Source: Arcobacteraceae bacterium (GTDB taxonomy: Bacteria; Campylobacterota; Campylobacteria; Campylobacterales; Arcobacteraceae). From it: a stretch of 64,000 nt of DNA. The notes beneath the pieces were generated by a model that had not been told where the DNA came from, did not search any database, and saw only the letters and a list, made by a program, of their open reading frames with translations. Each line of letters starts with the position of its first letter. Within the stretch, counting starts at the first letter, position 1. Below, one piece after another: positions 29,194-38,410 of the stretch. Both the position numbers and the translations under genes were made by a program. The DNA lies in the NCBI GenBank assembly GCA_023138835.1, contig JAGLOP010000004.1:1-64000 (forward strand), given 5' to 3'.

Positions 29194-30736
29194 CTATATC
29201 ACACGATAAAGTAAATATCGCCCCTTTATTAGTATTTTTTACTTTTACATCTCCATTGTAACAGCTTTTTGACATCATTTTAGCTATATAAAGTCCCATC
29301 CCTGATGAAGTTGAATCATCTTTTGTTGTATAATATAAATCAAATATTTTATCTATATTTTCCTCTTCGATGCCTCCACCATTGTCTCCTATATGTATTT
29401 TTACAGAGCTATTCTCTTTTGTTATATCTATTGAAAGTATTGGTTCTTTTATATTTTTTAATTTAAAGTTTTCTATACTATTGTTTAAAATAGATAAAAT
29501 AACTTGTTGTATTTGTGATTTATAGCCATATAACATTATTTCATCTGTATGTATAAATATAATTTTTGGTTTAATATCTTTATAATATTTAGGAAATAAA
29601 ATATCCAAAGCACTTTGAACTGTTTTATTTATATCAAAATACTCTTTTGTTTTACTTGGTTTATAAAAATTACTAAAGTCCGTGATTGTTTGCGACATAT
29701 ATTGTGTTAAATTTTCAATCTCTTCTATATTTTGCTGCACCTTGGTATTGTCTAATTTATCTAGTTTACTATCTTTGTAAAGTATAGCTGTAACTGAATT
29801 TATAGCACTTAAAGGTTGTCTCCATTGATGTGCAATCATTGATGATATTTCTCCTAAAGATTGTGCTTTTGATTTTTGGGCCAATAACATATCTTTTGAA
29901 CGAATTTCTTCTATTTGTTCTTGCACTTTATCATTAAGTGAATTATTTAGACAATTTATCTCATCTTCATTCTTTTTTAGTATTTTACTTATTTTAGTTG
30001 ATATAAAATATGAGATAAAAATAATCAAGAGCAATACAATAGCATTGAACGAAATTGCATTTACTATCTCTGTTTTAATATTTTGTTTTCCTTTTAATTT
30101 TATATCTTTAATTTGCTTATTTAGCTTATCCATAAAAAAACCACTACCTATCATAATATCCCATGGTTTGTAATAATAAAAATAAGTATATTTTGTTTGT
30201 GGCTTTAGAGAGTTATATTTATAATAATCATATTTATAAAAAAACTCTCCATTTTCTTTTAAAGCATTTAAAACTTTTTGTTTATGTATATTATTCTTGT
30301 CATTAGTACTTAAAAATGTCCCAACTTTTTTGGGATCATATTTAGAAAATAAACTTTTAGCACAATTTTTCCCGCCGTTTATATTGTAAACTTGATTTAT
30401 AAAAAGGTCACTATCATTTTCTTTTTCCATCATAGCTATCTCTTTGAATAACATATCTTTAATATATTTACTTCTTTTTTGTATAGAAGTTGAGAAATGT
30501 TCCTCTTTATCTTCAATTAATCTTTGATACATTTTAGCTTTAGCTACTATATAGTATACTTTTTTATAAATTCTATTTTTTTCATATTTGATATATTTAT
30601 CGACAACATTTTGTATATGTTTTTGTTCTTTTTGTATATGTTGATATATATGATACGATGTGATTAATGTAGATGATATGATAATTAGAATAATTGGTGG
30701 ATACAGCAGTAGTTGTAAATATAGTTTTTTGTTCAT
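29180..30736 (-). CDS. sensor histidine kinase with periplasmic Cache domain
   Basis: A 518-residue kinase. One membrane helix near residues 8-28, a periplasmic sCache-type sensor (about 35-215, with 'YYYKPWDIMIGSGFFMDKL' at its end), a second helix near 228-248, a coiled coil, then the phosphorylation box 'SSMIAHQWRQPLSAIN' and ATPase motifs 'GDNGGGIEEENIDKIFD' and 'SSGMGLYIAK'. Cache domains commonly bind small organic acids or amino acids; the ligand is unknown. Paired with the overlapping regulator gene; placed between hypA and hypF. Confidence 0.88.
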   Translation of the reverse strand: MNKKLYLQLLLYPPIILIIISSTLITSYHIYQHIQKEQKHIQNVVDKYIKYEKNRIYKKVYYIVAKAKMYQRLIEDKEEHFSTSIQKRSKYIKDMLFKEIAMMEKENDSDLFINQVYNINGGKNCAKSLFSKYDPKKVGTFLSTNDKNNIHKQKVLNALKENGEFFYKYDYYKYNSLKPQTKYTYFYYYKPWDIMIGSGFFMDKLNKQIKDIKLKGKQNIKTEIVNAISFNAIVLLLIIFISYFISTKISKILKKNEDEINCLNNSLNDKVQEQIEEIRSKDMLLAQKSKAQSLGEISSMIAHQWRQPLSAINSVTAILYKDSKLDKLDNTKVQQNIEEIENLTQYMSQTITDFSNFYKPSKTKEYFDINKTVQSALDILFPKYYKDIKPKIIFIHTDEIMLYGYKSQIQQVILSILNNSIENFKLKNIKEPILSIDITKENSSVKIHIGDNGGGIEEENIDKIFDLYYTTKDDSTSSGMGLYIAKMMSKSCYNGDVKVKNTNKGAIFTLSCDIDEEI

Positions 30737-30778
30737 CTCTATTTCCTATAAGAATTATTTTTATTATTTTACAATTAA

Positions 30779-30798
30779 ATTGTTAGGCAATTGTTATA
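30779..30798 (-). promoter_or_regulatory. direct-repeat motif, copy B
   Basis: On the minus strand TATAACAATTGCCTAACAAT, with AACAAT half-sites 11 bases apart. A -10-like TAAAAT (30766-30771) follows after exactly 7 bases, and the sensor kinase gene starts about 29 bases further on. Same layout as copy A. A weaker relative starting TATAACAAT lies on the minus strand at 32211-32219, in front of hypE. Confidence 0.55.
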
Positions 30799-30814
30799 AT
30801 TTAAAGTTCAATAA

Positions 30815-31156
30815 CTACTGCATATCTAAGCTCATCAAGTACATCTCCTCACCGTCAAGAACTTTAATATCATAGCTGTCACACTTAGGGCAAATAAATT
30901 CATTTTTATTTAGTTCTTGTTCATTATTGCAATTATTACAGTGTATCTTTATCTTTTGAAGATTTAAAATTAATTGTGCTTCATGGCATACAGTATTGAT
31001 TTTAAACATCTCAAATGCACTTTCAAGTAAATGTGGCTCAACCCCGCTAAGTACCCCAATTTTTACAATAATTTTAGTTACTTTTTTGGCATTGTTCGAT
31101 TCCACATGTTCTTCACAACTATCTATTAATGATTGAACGATACTATATTCGTGCAT
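30815..31156 (-). CDS. hypA: hydrogenase nickel-insertion protein HypA
   Basis: A 113-residue protein starting 'MHEYSIVQSLID', in which Met1/His2 form the nickel site. The zinc finger is made by CNNC and CPKC (about residues 73-95). It delivers nickel with HypB to the large subunit of [NiFe]-hydrogenase. It lies 12 bases after hypE in the same direction; its usual partner hypB is 16 kb away in this window. Confidence 0.93.
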   Translation of the reverse strand: MHEYSIVQSLIDSCEEHVESNNAKKVTKIIVKIGVLSGVEPHLLESAFEMFKINTVCHEAQLILNLQKIKIHCNNCNNEQELNKNEFICPKCDSYDIKVLDGEEMYLMSLDMQ

Positions 31157-31168
31157 AATTAATTCCTA

Positions 31169-32161
31169 TTAACAAATCCTGGGAAGTAGTTCACCTGTCG
31201 GAGTTTCTAAAAATCTTGATGTTCCCCAAGAGGAGTTTAAAACTACTTTTTTAGGATGAGTATTGGTTACTTTCCCTATTAGTGAAGCATTATTATTAAA
31301 CAACTTAAGAATATCAAGCGTCACCTTTGAGTCACCTTTATTAACAGCTAATACAAAAGTGCCTTCATTTGCCAAAGAAGTTGCATCAAATCCTAAAAGT
31401 TCACAAAGCCCCATCACTTCATCACATATAGGAATTTTATCTTCCTCAACCTCTATACATATATTTGATTGATTTGCCCATTCATTTAAAACTGCACTCA
31501 AACCACCTCTTGTAGCATCTCTTAAAGCAGTGATATTTATATCGTTATCAAGGAGCTTTTTTACAATAGGATAAAGTGACATACAATCACTTTTTAAATC
31601 ACTTGTTAATTCAATTCCCTCCCGACTTGCAAATATGGTTGCTCCATGAGTTCCAATATCACGGCTAACTATGATTATATCATTGTCAGTTATTTTGTTT
31701 GAACTTATTCCACTTTTTAGAACTTCCCCTATACCTGTAGTATTTATAAATATCTTATCAACACTGCCTTTTGGCACAACTTTAGTATCTCCACTTACTA
31801 CAGATGCCCCATTTATTTCTAATTCTTGTTGCATTGACTCCACTATTGTTTCAAGTTCATTTATATCAAAACCTTCTTCAATTATCACACTACAAGTTAA
31901 ATACTTAGGTTTTGCACCCATCATTGCCAAATCATTACAAGTTCCACAAATTGCTAATTTTCCTATATTGGCTCCTGCAAAAAAAAGTGGACTTACTGTA
32001 AAACTATCAGTTGAAAATGCCAGCTTACCGTCTTCTATGATAGCGGCATCTTCACTTTTTTCCAATATCTCATTTTTGAAAGCTTTATAAAAAACTTTTG
32101 AGATAAGTTCATTGTTTTCCGCACCCCCGTTTCCGTGAGCTAGTTTGATTTGTTTTGTCAT
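31169..32161 (-). CDS. hypE: hydrogenase maturation protein HypE
   Basis: A 330-residue ATP-dependent dehydratase that turns the carbamoylated C-terminal cysteine into a thiocyanate for the cyanide ligands. 'KLAHGNGGAENNELI' at the N-terminus, 'FSTDSFTVSP' and 'DATRGGLSAVLNEWA' are PurM-like family segments, and the protein ends in PRIC, the conserved tail bearing the modified cysteine. hypA follows after 12 bases. Divergent from the Na/Pi transporter gene. Confidence 0.95.
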   Translation of the reverse strand: MTKQIKLAHGNGGAENNELISKVFYKAFKNEILEKSEDAAIIEDGKLAFSTDSFTVSPLFFAGANIGKLAICGTCNDLAMMGAKPKYLTCSVIIEEGFDINELETIVESMQQELEINGASVVSGDTKVVPKGSVDKIFINTTGIGEVLKSGISSNKITDNDIIIVSRDIGTHGATIFASREGIELTSDLKSDCMSLYPIVKKLLDNDINITALRDATRGGLSAVLNEWANQSNICIEVEEDKIPICDEVMGLCELLGFDATSLANEGTFVLAVNKGDSKVTLDILKLFNNNASLIGKVTNTHPKKVVLNSSWGTSRFLETPTGELLPRIC

Positions 32162-32246
32162 AGTTTATTATATCTATAATTAATAAAAAATATGTAAATA
32201 ATATGATAACATTGTTATAAAGTTAAATCAAAAACTAGGTATTTAT

Positions 32247-33851
32247 ATGGTTGATTCTTCTACATTACTTATTATTGTAACTGCTTGTGGAGGGCTTGGT
32301 ATATTTTTACTTGGTCTTATTATTATGACAAATGGTTTACAATCAATAGCAGGAGATGCTTTAAGAAGAGCTATGTTACGCTTTACAAAGAGTCCATACA
32401 GTGGTGCAGCAAGCGGGGCTTTTATGACTACAATGCTGCAATCTTCAAGTGCCACAACTGTTGCAGCTGTCGGTTTTGTAGGTGCAGGAATACTGACTTT
32501 TTCACAATCTTTGGGTATTATTTTTGGGGCAAATATTGGAAGTACAGTTACAGGCTGGCTTGTTGCTCTTTTTGGATTTAAATTTAACCTTGGAACTTTA
32601 GTTTTACCATTTATCTTTTTTGGAGCTATTTTAAAACTTTTTGCAAAAGATCGGTTAGCCTCTGTTGGTTTTTCTATTGCTGGGTTTGGGCTTATCTTTG
32701 TCGGTATTGCTATGATGCAAGAGGGTGTTTCAGGATTTGAAAATATCATAACTCCTGATATACTCCCACAAGATTCTATTGTTGGTCGTCTGCAACTTAT
32801 CGCTATTGGTATTCTTGTTACTATGATTACTCAAGCTTCAAGTGCCGGAGTGGCTGCTACGCTGACACTGCTATATGCAGGGGCTGTTAATTTTGAACAA
32901 GCTGCTGCTTTAGTTATAGGTATGGATATTGGTACATCTGTCACTGCTGTTTTGGCTACTATTGGTGGAAATCTAAATGCTAGGCGTACTGGATATTCCC
33001 ATGTAGTTTATAACTTATTTTCTGCATCTATAGCTTTCATTCTTATCACACCTTATGTCTTGTTTTGGGAATATATGAAGCCTGATGCATTGGCTCAAAA
33101 CAGTGAGATAGCTTTAGTTGCATTTCATACTTCTTTTAATATTTTAGCTGTTTTTATTATATTACCTTTTACCAATCAGTTTGCCGATTTTATAAAGAAA
33201 ATTGTTAAAGAAAAGAAAAATATTTTTATCAATAGTTTAGATGACATACTTTTAAAAGAACCAAGGCTGGCACTCAATGGATTATTACAAAGTGTAAACA
33301 AAGAGTTTATAGCCATACTTGGACATATAAATACAATCATTCATGATAACCCGACATCCGCTCGTATGGATATAAAAAAGTTACAAAATGCACTTGATGA
33401 AACTCACAGTTTTGCAGATAAGATACACTTACATTATAAGGATGGTGCCGACTGGGATTATCTGGTTTCTATTATCCATATACTTGACCACTTGCAAAGA
33501 CTTCATGAGAGATGTGAAGAGGAAGAGGATAGAGCAGTTGCTGCTAGAAAAACAAAAGAGTTAGATGATATAGTAAAACTGTTAAGTAAAACGATTGTAG
33601 ATATTATCCATTACAATGAAACAAACCAATGGCATAAAGCAAAACAAAGTAGTAAAAAAGTAGCTTCATTGATTCATAAAAAGATGCATAACTACAGAAA
33701 AGAGACAGCCAACAAAATAGCCAGAGGAGAGATTGATGTACCTGAGGGTTCTGACAGATTAGAAGCTATTCGTTGGCTGCGTCGAGTTAGTATCCATATC
33801 CACCGTATAAATCATCATCTTAACAATGCTATTTTAGCTTCTGGGAAGTGA
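32247..33851 (+). CDS. Na+/phosphate cotransporter family protein with PhoU-like tail
   Basis: A 534-residue membrane protein of the NptA/YjbB family (PF02690). Two inverted repeats carry the ion-binding signatures 'TTMLQSSSATTVAAVGF' (near residue 60) and 'MITQASSAGVAATLTLL' (near residue 195). About eight helices precede a helical PhoU-like cytoplasmic domain (about 345-530). Phosphate export or uptake is likely for the family; direction not decided. The gap to hypE holds a TATAACAAT stretch on the opposite strand. Confidence 0.86.
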   Translation: MVDSSTLLIIVTACGGLGIFLLGLIIMTNGLQSIAGDALRRAMLRFTKSPYSGAASGAFMTTMLQSSSATTVAAVGFVGAGILTFSQSLGIIFGANIGSTVTGWLVALFGFKFNLGTLVLPFIFFGAILKLFAKDRLASVGFSIAGFGLIFVGIAMMQEGVSGFENIITPDILPQDSIVGRLQLIAIGILVTMITQASSAGVAATLTLLYAGAVNFEQAAALVIGMDIGTSVTAVLATIGGNLNARRTGYSHVVYNLFSASIAFILITPYVLFWEYMKPDALAQNSEIALVAFHTSFNILAVFIILPFTNQFADFIKKIVKEKKNIFINSLDDILLKEPRLALNGLLQSVNKEFIAILGHINTIIHDNPTSARMDIKKLQNALDETHSFADKIHLHYKDGADWDYLVSIIHILDHLQRLHERCEEEEDRAVAARKTKELDDIVKLLSKTIVDIIHYNETNQWHKAKQSSKKVASLIHKKMHNYRKETANKIARGEIDVPEGSDRLEAIRWLRRVSIHIHRINHHLNNAILASGK

Positions 33852-33856
33852 TAGAA

Positions 33857-36259
33857 TTAAATATTTTTTTCTATAATATTCTTTAATTCTTCCCCGTCTA
33901 TCATCTCTTTTTCTATAAGTGCAAGAGCAACCGCATCAATTGCTTTCCACAATCTTTTTACCTCTTTTTTTGTAGCTTTTGTAGCTTTTTCTACCCAAAC
34001 TAAGATGCGTTCTTCTATTTTATCGCTTAATATTGGTTTACCATGACCGGTTTCTAAACCAGCTACATTTATATACCCCAACTCTTCATCCATACCAAAT
34101 AATGCAATAGCTGCATATATTTGAGTAGTTGCCATCTCAAGGTCATTTATAGCACCAGTTTCTAGACCGTCTTCACCATATTTTTCCATTTTTGCAACTC
34201 TGCCTGCAAGTAAAACGCATATATCATTGAAAAGGTCATCTTTTGAAGTTGCATCTATATAGTCATCATTATGATAGGATACAAATCCAAGTGTTTGGCT
34301 TCTAGGCGCTACTGTTACTTGCTCTATTTTGATTTTTGGTAAAAGTATATAAGATAAAACAGCATGACCGGCTTCATGATAAGCTGTTTTTGACATAGAT
34401 GTTTCTATATCTCTTATTTGTTTATTTTCTAGTTTTGTACCATATTTTATAATATTTATCTGCTCTAAAAGTATCTCTTCAGTTAACTCTTTTAACCCTT
34501 TTCGTGCCGCAAATAAAGCTGCTTCTTGACCAATTCTTTTTAGCTCATTTCCACCCATTCCAGAGATATATCTTACTACTCTTTGGATATCTATATTTTC
34601 ATCATGCGGTTTTTTAAGAACATCTTTTATAAAAAATCTTCGTGCTTCCATATCAAGTTTTGGTACTTCTATATGGATATCAATTCTATTTGCCTGAAGA
34701 AGTTCTTCTGAAATATTGGCATTTTTACTTACAGTTATTATAGTAAATATTGGTGACTCAAAACTTTGATGCAGGGCATCTAATTCTTCTATTATTGGTT
34801 CGAGGCTCATAGTTGAGATTATACCGCCTACAATACCTTGGATATCAATATCTTCTAAAATCACAATTGCAGGCGCTGCCCCGTAAGCTTGAGCATATGC
34901 TTTATGGATATTATTTGCATTAAACAGATCTGAACCGCTTACAACAATATACGGCATATTTGTTTCACTGGCAAATGCTCTGGCTAAAAGCTTTTTACCC
35001 ATTCCTGATGGTCCATAAAGAAACATCCCTTTAGGAGTATTTAAATCAAATCGTTTTAATCTTTCCGGTTCTTTAAGAAGTGTTAATATTTCACTTAATT
35101 CATCTTTTACTTTTTTATGCCCTGCTATATCTTTAAATTTTATATCAGAAATATGCAGATCTTCATGAGATGCTACACTTAACTTTTCTTGAACATAAAA
35201 AACATTTTTAATGATACATTGAACTGTATTATCACTAATATTTATATCCCATTCTAAGCTAATACGATTATGTTGTTTAGATATTTTATCTTGGAATAGT
35301 TGTTCATCATCTAAAACTTTTTTCAAAAAAAGTTTTGCCTTTTTTGATACTTGATAACTAATTTGCGTTATATTGTCTTGTAGTTTTAAAGTATCATATA
35401 TATGGGTAAACATCAGTTTTGGAATCTTTTGTTTAATATGTCGGGCATTTATATAAGGTGCTAATGATAATGTTAATAATGATACAACAGTATCAAATTC
35501 AATATACTCTATAGTTATACCGCTTTTTTTGATAAACTCTTGTGACATTTGATGTAAAGACCTTGCACTTATTTTAATAAGTGCTTTTAAACTCAGAGTA
35601 TTAAAAGCAATAATAGTATGTTCATTTAGAAGTGAAAGTAACTTTTTATCAAAAGCAATATCAATAGTGTCTCCTACTGCTATTTGCTCTTTAGCAAGAT
35701 GCTCCATTAAAAATGTATGCGCTTGCAAAGGATCATCTTTAAGAAGTCTTTGCAAGTCTTTTCTTTGTAATAAAGAAGACAATACAGTTGTCGTAACTAT
35801 AACTATAATGTGAGAAAAATCAATTTCACTTTTTTCATACTCAGTAAATAAAGTATAAAGGGTTAGTTGTATCTGTAAATCTGCTTTTTCAAGGTCTTCA
35901 AATACCAAAATTGCATTTGGATTATTTTGAACAAAACCTATCACATCTTTTTTAAAACTTATCAACAATTGCTGCTCAGCCCCAACACCGTTGCTATATT
36001 GGTCCATATAAAATGTTTTAAGCTGGTTTACTTTAGGATTTAGTTTTTCTAAAAGCTCACAAGCATAGTGTTTACCGCTGTTAGGTGCTCCTATAAAAGT
36101 AAATAAAGCTTGAACTTTACTTTTAGTTTTTAGCATATATGATTGAACTAAAGTTTTTAGTATAGTTTCAATAGCTCCTTCTTGATCAAACAGGCTTTCT
36201 TTTAAAGCTGATTCAAGTTCTTTGCTAAATTGATTATAGTCTTCTTTAGTGTTCATCAT
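33857..36259 (-). CDS. soluble FtsH-like zinc protease with an extra N-terminal AAA domain
   Basis: An 800-residue protein with two ATPase modules and a peptidase. The N-terminal domain resembles the ClpB D2 type: Walker A-like 'GAPNSGKH' near residue 52, and 'AILVFEDLEKADLQIQLTLY' near 117. A second, FtsH-type AAA domain has 'GPSGMGKKLLARAFASE' near 413. The peptidase M41 domain has HEAGH near 627 and the third zinc ligand in 'GAINDLEMATTQ' near 703. Unlike FtsH it has no membrane helix, so it should be cytosolic. It overlaps the LOG-family gene by 14 bases. The N-terminal domain may select or unfold substrates. Confidence 0.8.
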   Translation of the reverse strand: MMNTKEDYNQFSKELESALKESLFDQEGAIETILKTLVQSYMLKTKSKVQALFTFIGAPNSGKHYACELLEKLNPKVNQLKTFYMDQYSNGVGAEQQLLISFKKDVIGFVQNNPNAILVFEDLEKADLQIQLTLYTLFTEYEKSEIDFSHIIVIVTTTVLSSLLQRKDLQRLLKDDPLQAHTFLMEHLAKEQIAVGDTIDIAFDKKLLSLLNEHTIIAFNTLSLKALIKISARSLHQMSQEFIKKSGITIEYIEFDTVVSLLTLSLAPYINARHIKQKIPKLMFTHIYDTLKLQDNITQISYQVSKKAKLFLKKVLDDEQLFQDKISKQHNRISLEWDINISDNTVQCIIKNVFYVQEKLSVASHEDLHISDIKFKDIAGHKKVKDELSEILTLLKEPERLKRFDLNTPKGMFLYGPSGMGKKLLARAFASETNMPYIVVSGSDLFNANNIHKAYAQAYGAAPAIVILEDIDIQGIVGGIISTMSLEPIIEELDALHQSFESPIFTIITVSKNANISEELLQANRIDIHIEVPKLDMEARRFFIKDVLKKPHDENIDIQRVVRYISGMGGNELKRIGQEAALFAARKGLKELTEEILLEQINIIKYGTKLENKQIRDIETSMSKTAYHEAGHAVLSYILLPKIKIEQVTVAPRSQTLGFVSYHNDDYIDATSKDDLFNDICVLLAGRVAKMEKYGEDGLETGAINDLEMATTQIYAAIALFGMDEELGYINVAGLETGHGKPILSDKIEERILVWVEKATKATKKEVKRLWKAIDAVALALIEKEMIDGEELKNIIEKNI

Positions 36260-36929
36260 CTATTCTTTTTAGTTCAATATGATTTGAATTAAATCTTGAA
36301 TGTCTTATGTATTCAACAGCTTCATCAATAGAATCAGTTATTAAGTATGAGTGCATATCTTGTTCATTAATATATTGATGTTTTAACATCATTTTAAAAA
36401 ATTTTTCTAAAGGTTCGTAATACTCTTTTCCGAAAAGTATGATAGGAAATTTTCCAATAGTTTTAGTTTGTACCAAACACAACGCTTCTGATAACTCATC
36501 TAATGTACCAAAACCACCGGGCATAACTATAAAGGCAACAGAATATTTTAGAAAGCTTACTTTTCTTATGAAAAAGTATTTAAATTTAAGTGCTATTTTT
36601 ACAAAAGAGTTCATCTTCTGTTCTTTTGGAAGTTTTATCCTAAGCCCTACAGAAATTAAAGCCCCTTTATTTCCGGCTTCCATTATACCACCGCCACCGC
36701 CGGTAATAATAGCATAACCGTCTTGGGATAATATTTTTGATAATTTATATGTAGCTTTATAATACTTATCTTTTTTACTTGTTCTTGCACTTCCAAAAAA
36801 AGATATTGCAGGCGGAAGAGTACTTAATTCATCATATACATCGGTAAATTCTCCTAGTATTTTAAACAAACGCCATATATCTTTCTCTTTATTTTTATTA
36901 TCTAAAAATTCTTTCTCTAGATCTCTCAT
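36246..36929 (-). CDS. LOG-family (TIGR00730) nucleotide phosphoribohydrolase-like protein
   Basis: A 227-residue Rossmann protein with 'ISFFGSARTSK', 'AIITGGGGGIMEAGNKGA' and 'VMPGGFGTLDELSEAL', the PGGxGT signature of LOG/lysine-decarboxylase-like proteins. Relatives hydrolyse nucleoside 5'-monophosphates to base and ribose-5-phosphate (PpnN or cytokinin-activating type). Substrate not known here. The start lies 13 bases after the beta-CASP RNase gene, and the end overlaps the protease gene, so all three are probably one operon. Confidence 0.83.
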   Translation of the reverse strand: MRDLEKEFLDNKNKEKDIWRLFKILGEFTDVYDELSTLPPAISFFGSARTSKKDKYYKATYKLSKILSQDGYAIITGGGGGIMEAGNKGALISVGLRIKLPKEQKMNSFVKIALKFKYFFIRKVSFLKYSVAFIVMPGGFGTLDELSEALCLVQTKTIGKFPIILFGKEYYEPLEKFFKMMLKHQYINEQDMHSYLITDSIDEAVEYIRHSRFNSNHIELKRIDDEH

Positions 36930-36942
36930 AAAATTTTATTCC

Positions 36943-38286
36943 TTATAAATGGATTTGTTCGCCCATTTTAACAATATGAACTTTTTCTTTAAGTTGGGTT
37001 TTGACTTTTTGTTTTAATGTTTTAAGTTGAGGTATATCCCCATGAATTAAATAGACACAATATATATTATCTACAGCATCTACCCATTCTAAAAGCTCTT
37101 TTTGGTCTGCATGTGCAGAAAAACCTGAAACATAACCAATCTTTGCTCGCACATGAATATCAGAACCTAGAATTGATAAATCTCTTTCTCCACTTGATAT
37201 TTTTTGTCCAAGAGTACTGTTTACCTGAAAGCCGACAAAAAGAACAAGATTATTTTTATCTTGTAAATATCTGACTAAATGGTAGCCGACTCGTCCACCT
37301 TCACACATACCGCTTCCTGCTATAATAATTTTGGCACCACTGAATGAATTTATATGTTGCGAGCTTTCTTTACTGTATGTATTTGTCAGCTCTTTAAAAT
37401 CAAATGGATTCTCCCCTCTTTGTATAATCTTTTTAACTTCCTTGTTAAATAGATGCGGATAATTTAAAAAAGTTCTTGTGACATTGATAGCTAGAGGTGA
37501 ATCAAGAAAAACAGGTATATTCTTAAGTTTCCCATTATTGCTCATTTGTCTTAAAAGGTAAAGTATCTCTTGCGTTCGTTCCAAGGCAAATGACGGAATT
37601 ACAACAGTACCGCCTTTTTTAATAGTTTTAAGAATTTGTTTTTTAAAACTTTTTATGGAGATATCTAATTCTTCATGAACTGATAAACCATATGTTGATT
37701 CAAGAAAAATGTAATTTGATTTTTTCCAAAATTCTATTTGTGAAGTTATTATCCGTTCCCTTTGTCCAATATCTCCGGAAAAAATAACACTTTTTTTAAT
37801 CCCTTTATCAAAGAATTTAATTTTTACACTTACTGCCCCTAATATATGCCCGGCATTTTTAAAAGTGATTTTAATATTTTTATCAAGGGTCATTGATTCA
37901 CCATATTCTAAGAAATTCCCAAAAAGTTCAAGTGCCGGATCAACATCTTTTGTAGTGTAAAGTTGTTCTTTTTTAGTTTCTAAAATACCGGCAGAATTTT
38001 TAAGCATAAGTTGAGCAATACTAAAGGTTGCTCTTGTAGAGATGATTTTTTTATCAAATCCATTTTTAACAAGTAAAGGGATACGACCTATGTGATCTAT
38101 ATGAGCGTGAGTAACTATTAAGTAGTTAATATCTTTTGGATTAAAAGCAAATGGTTCAAAATTAAGAGCCTCTTGCGCACCTTGAAACATACCGCAATCA
38201 ATTAAAATCTTAATTTTTCCTATAATTAACAAGTGGCAAGAACCGGTAACTTCACCGGCTGCACCATATGATCTATAATAAGCCAT
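36943..38286 (-). CDS. beta-CASP metallo-beta-lactamase RNase
   Basis: A 447-residue protein of the CPSF73/Ysh1-like group. The metal-binding 'THAHIDHIGRIP' lies near residue 59, the beta-CASP insertion occupies about 190-375, and 'SGFSAHADQKELLEW' near residue 390 carries late metal-site histidines. Such enzymes cut or trim RNA; bacterial members of this type are poorly studied. It has its own minus-strand TATAAT (38305-38310) with AAGGATG before the start, and is divergent from pfkA. Confidence 0.84.
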   Translation of the reverse strand: MAYYRSYGAAGEVTGSCHLLIIGKIKILIDCGMFQGAQEALNFEPFAFNPKDINYLIVTHAHIDHIGRIPLLVKNGFDKKIISTRATFSIAQLMLKNSAGILETKKEQLYTTKDVDPALELFGNFLEYGESMTLDKNIKITFKNAGHILGAVSVKIKFFDKGIKKSVIFSGDIGQRERIITSQIEFWKKSNYIFLESTYGLSVHEELDISIKSFKKQILKTIKKGGTVVIPSFALERTQEILYLLRQMSNNGKLKNIPVFLDSPLAINVTRTFLNYPHLFNKEVKKIIQRGENPFDFKELTNTYSKESSQHINSFSGAKIIIAGSGMCEGGRVGYHLVRYLQDKNNLVLFVGFQVNSTLGQKISSGERDLSILGSDIHVRAKIGYVSGFSAHADQKELLEWVDAVDNIYCVYLIHGDIPQLKTLKQKVKTQLKEKVHIVKMGEQIHL

Positions 38287-38304
38287 TAATATACATCCTT
38301 TACA

Positions 38305-38360
38305 ATTATACGTCTATTGTACATTATTAATGGTTAGTTTACCTTTTAATTTGCTATAAT
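38305..38360. promoter_or_regulatory. divergent promoters for the RNase and phosphofructokinase genes
   Basis: On the minus strand TATAAT at 38305-38310 lies 18 bases before the RNase start. On the plus strand TGCTATAAT (38352-38360), an extended -10, lies about 50 bases before the phosphofructokinase start. Neither has a strong -35 box. Confidence 0.5.
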
Positions 38361-38410
38361 ATTAAAATATATTTTTAATAATTTTCGGTAAAAAATGGTA
38401 GGAGATGAGT

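Noticed and set aside
31671-32090. 139-codon open frame on the plus strand opposite hypE
   Set aside because: Shadow of hypE; a Ser/Ile/Thr-rich product without domains or start signals.
32243-32749. 168-codon open frame on the minus strand
   Set aside because: It lies wholly opposite the Na/Pi transporter gene, is rich in Pro, Ile and Lys from the complementary frame, has no ribosome-binding site and no recognisable domain.
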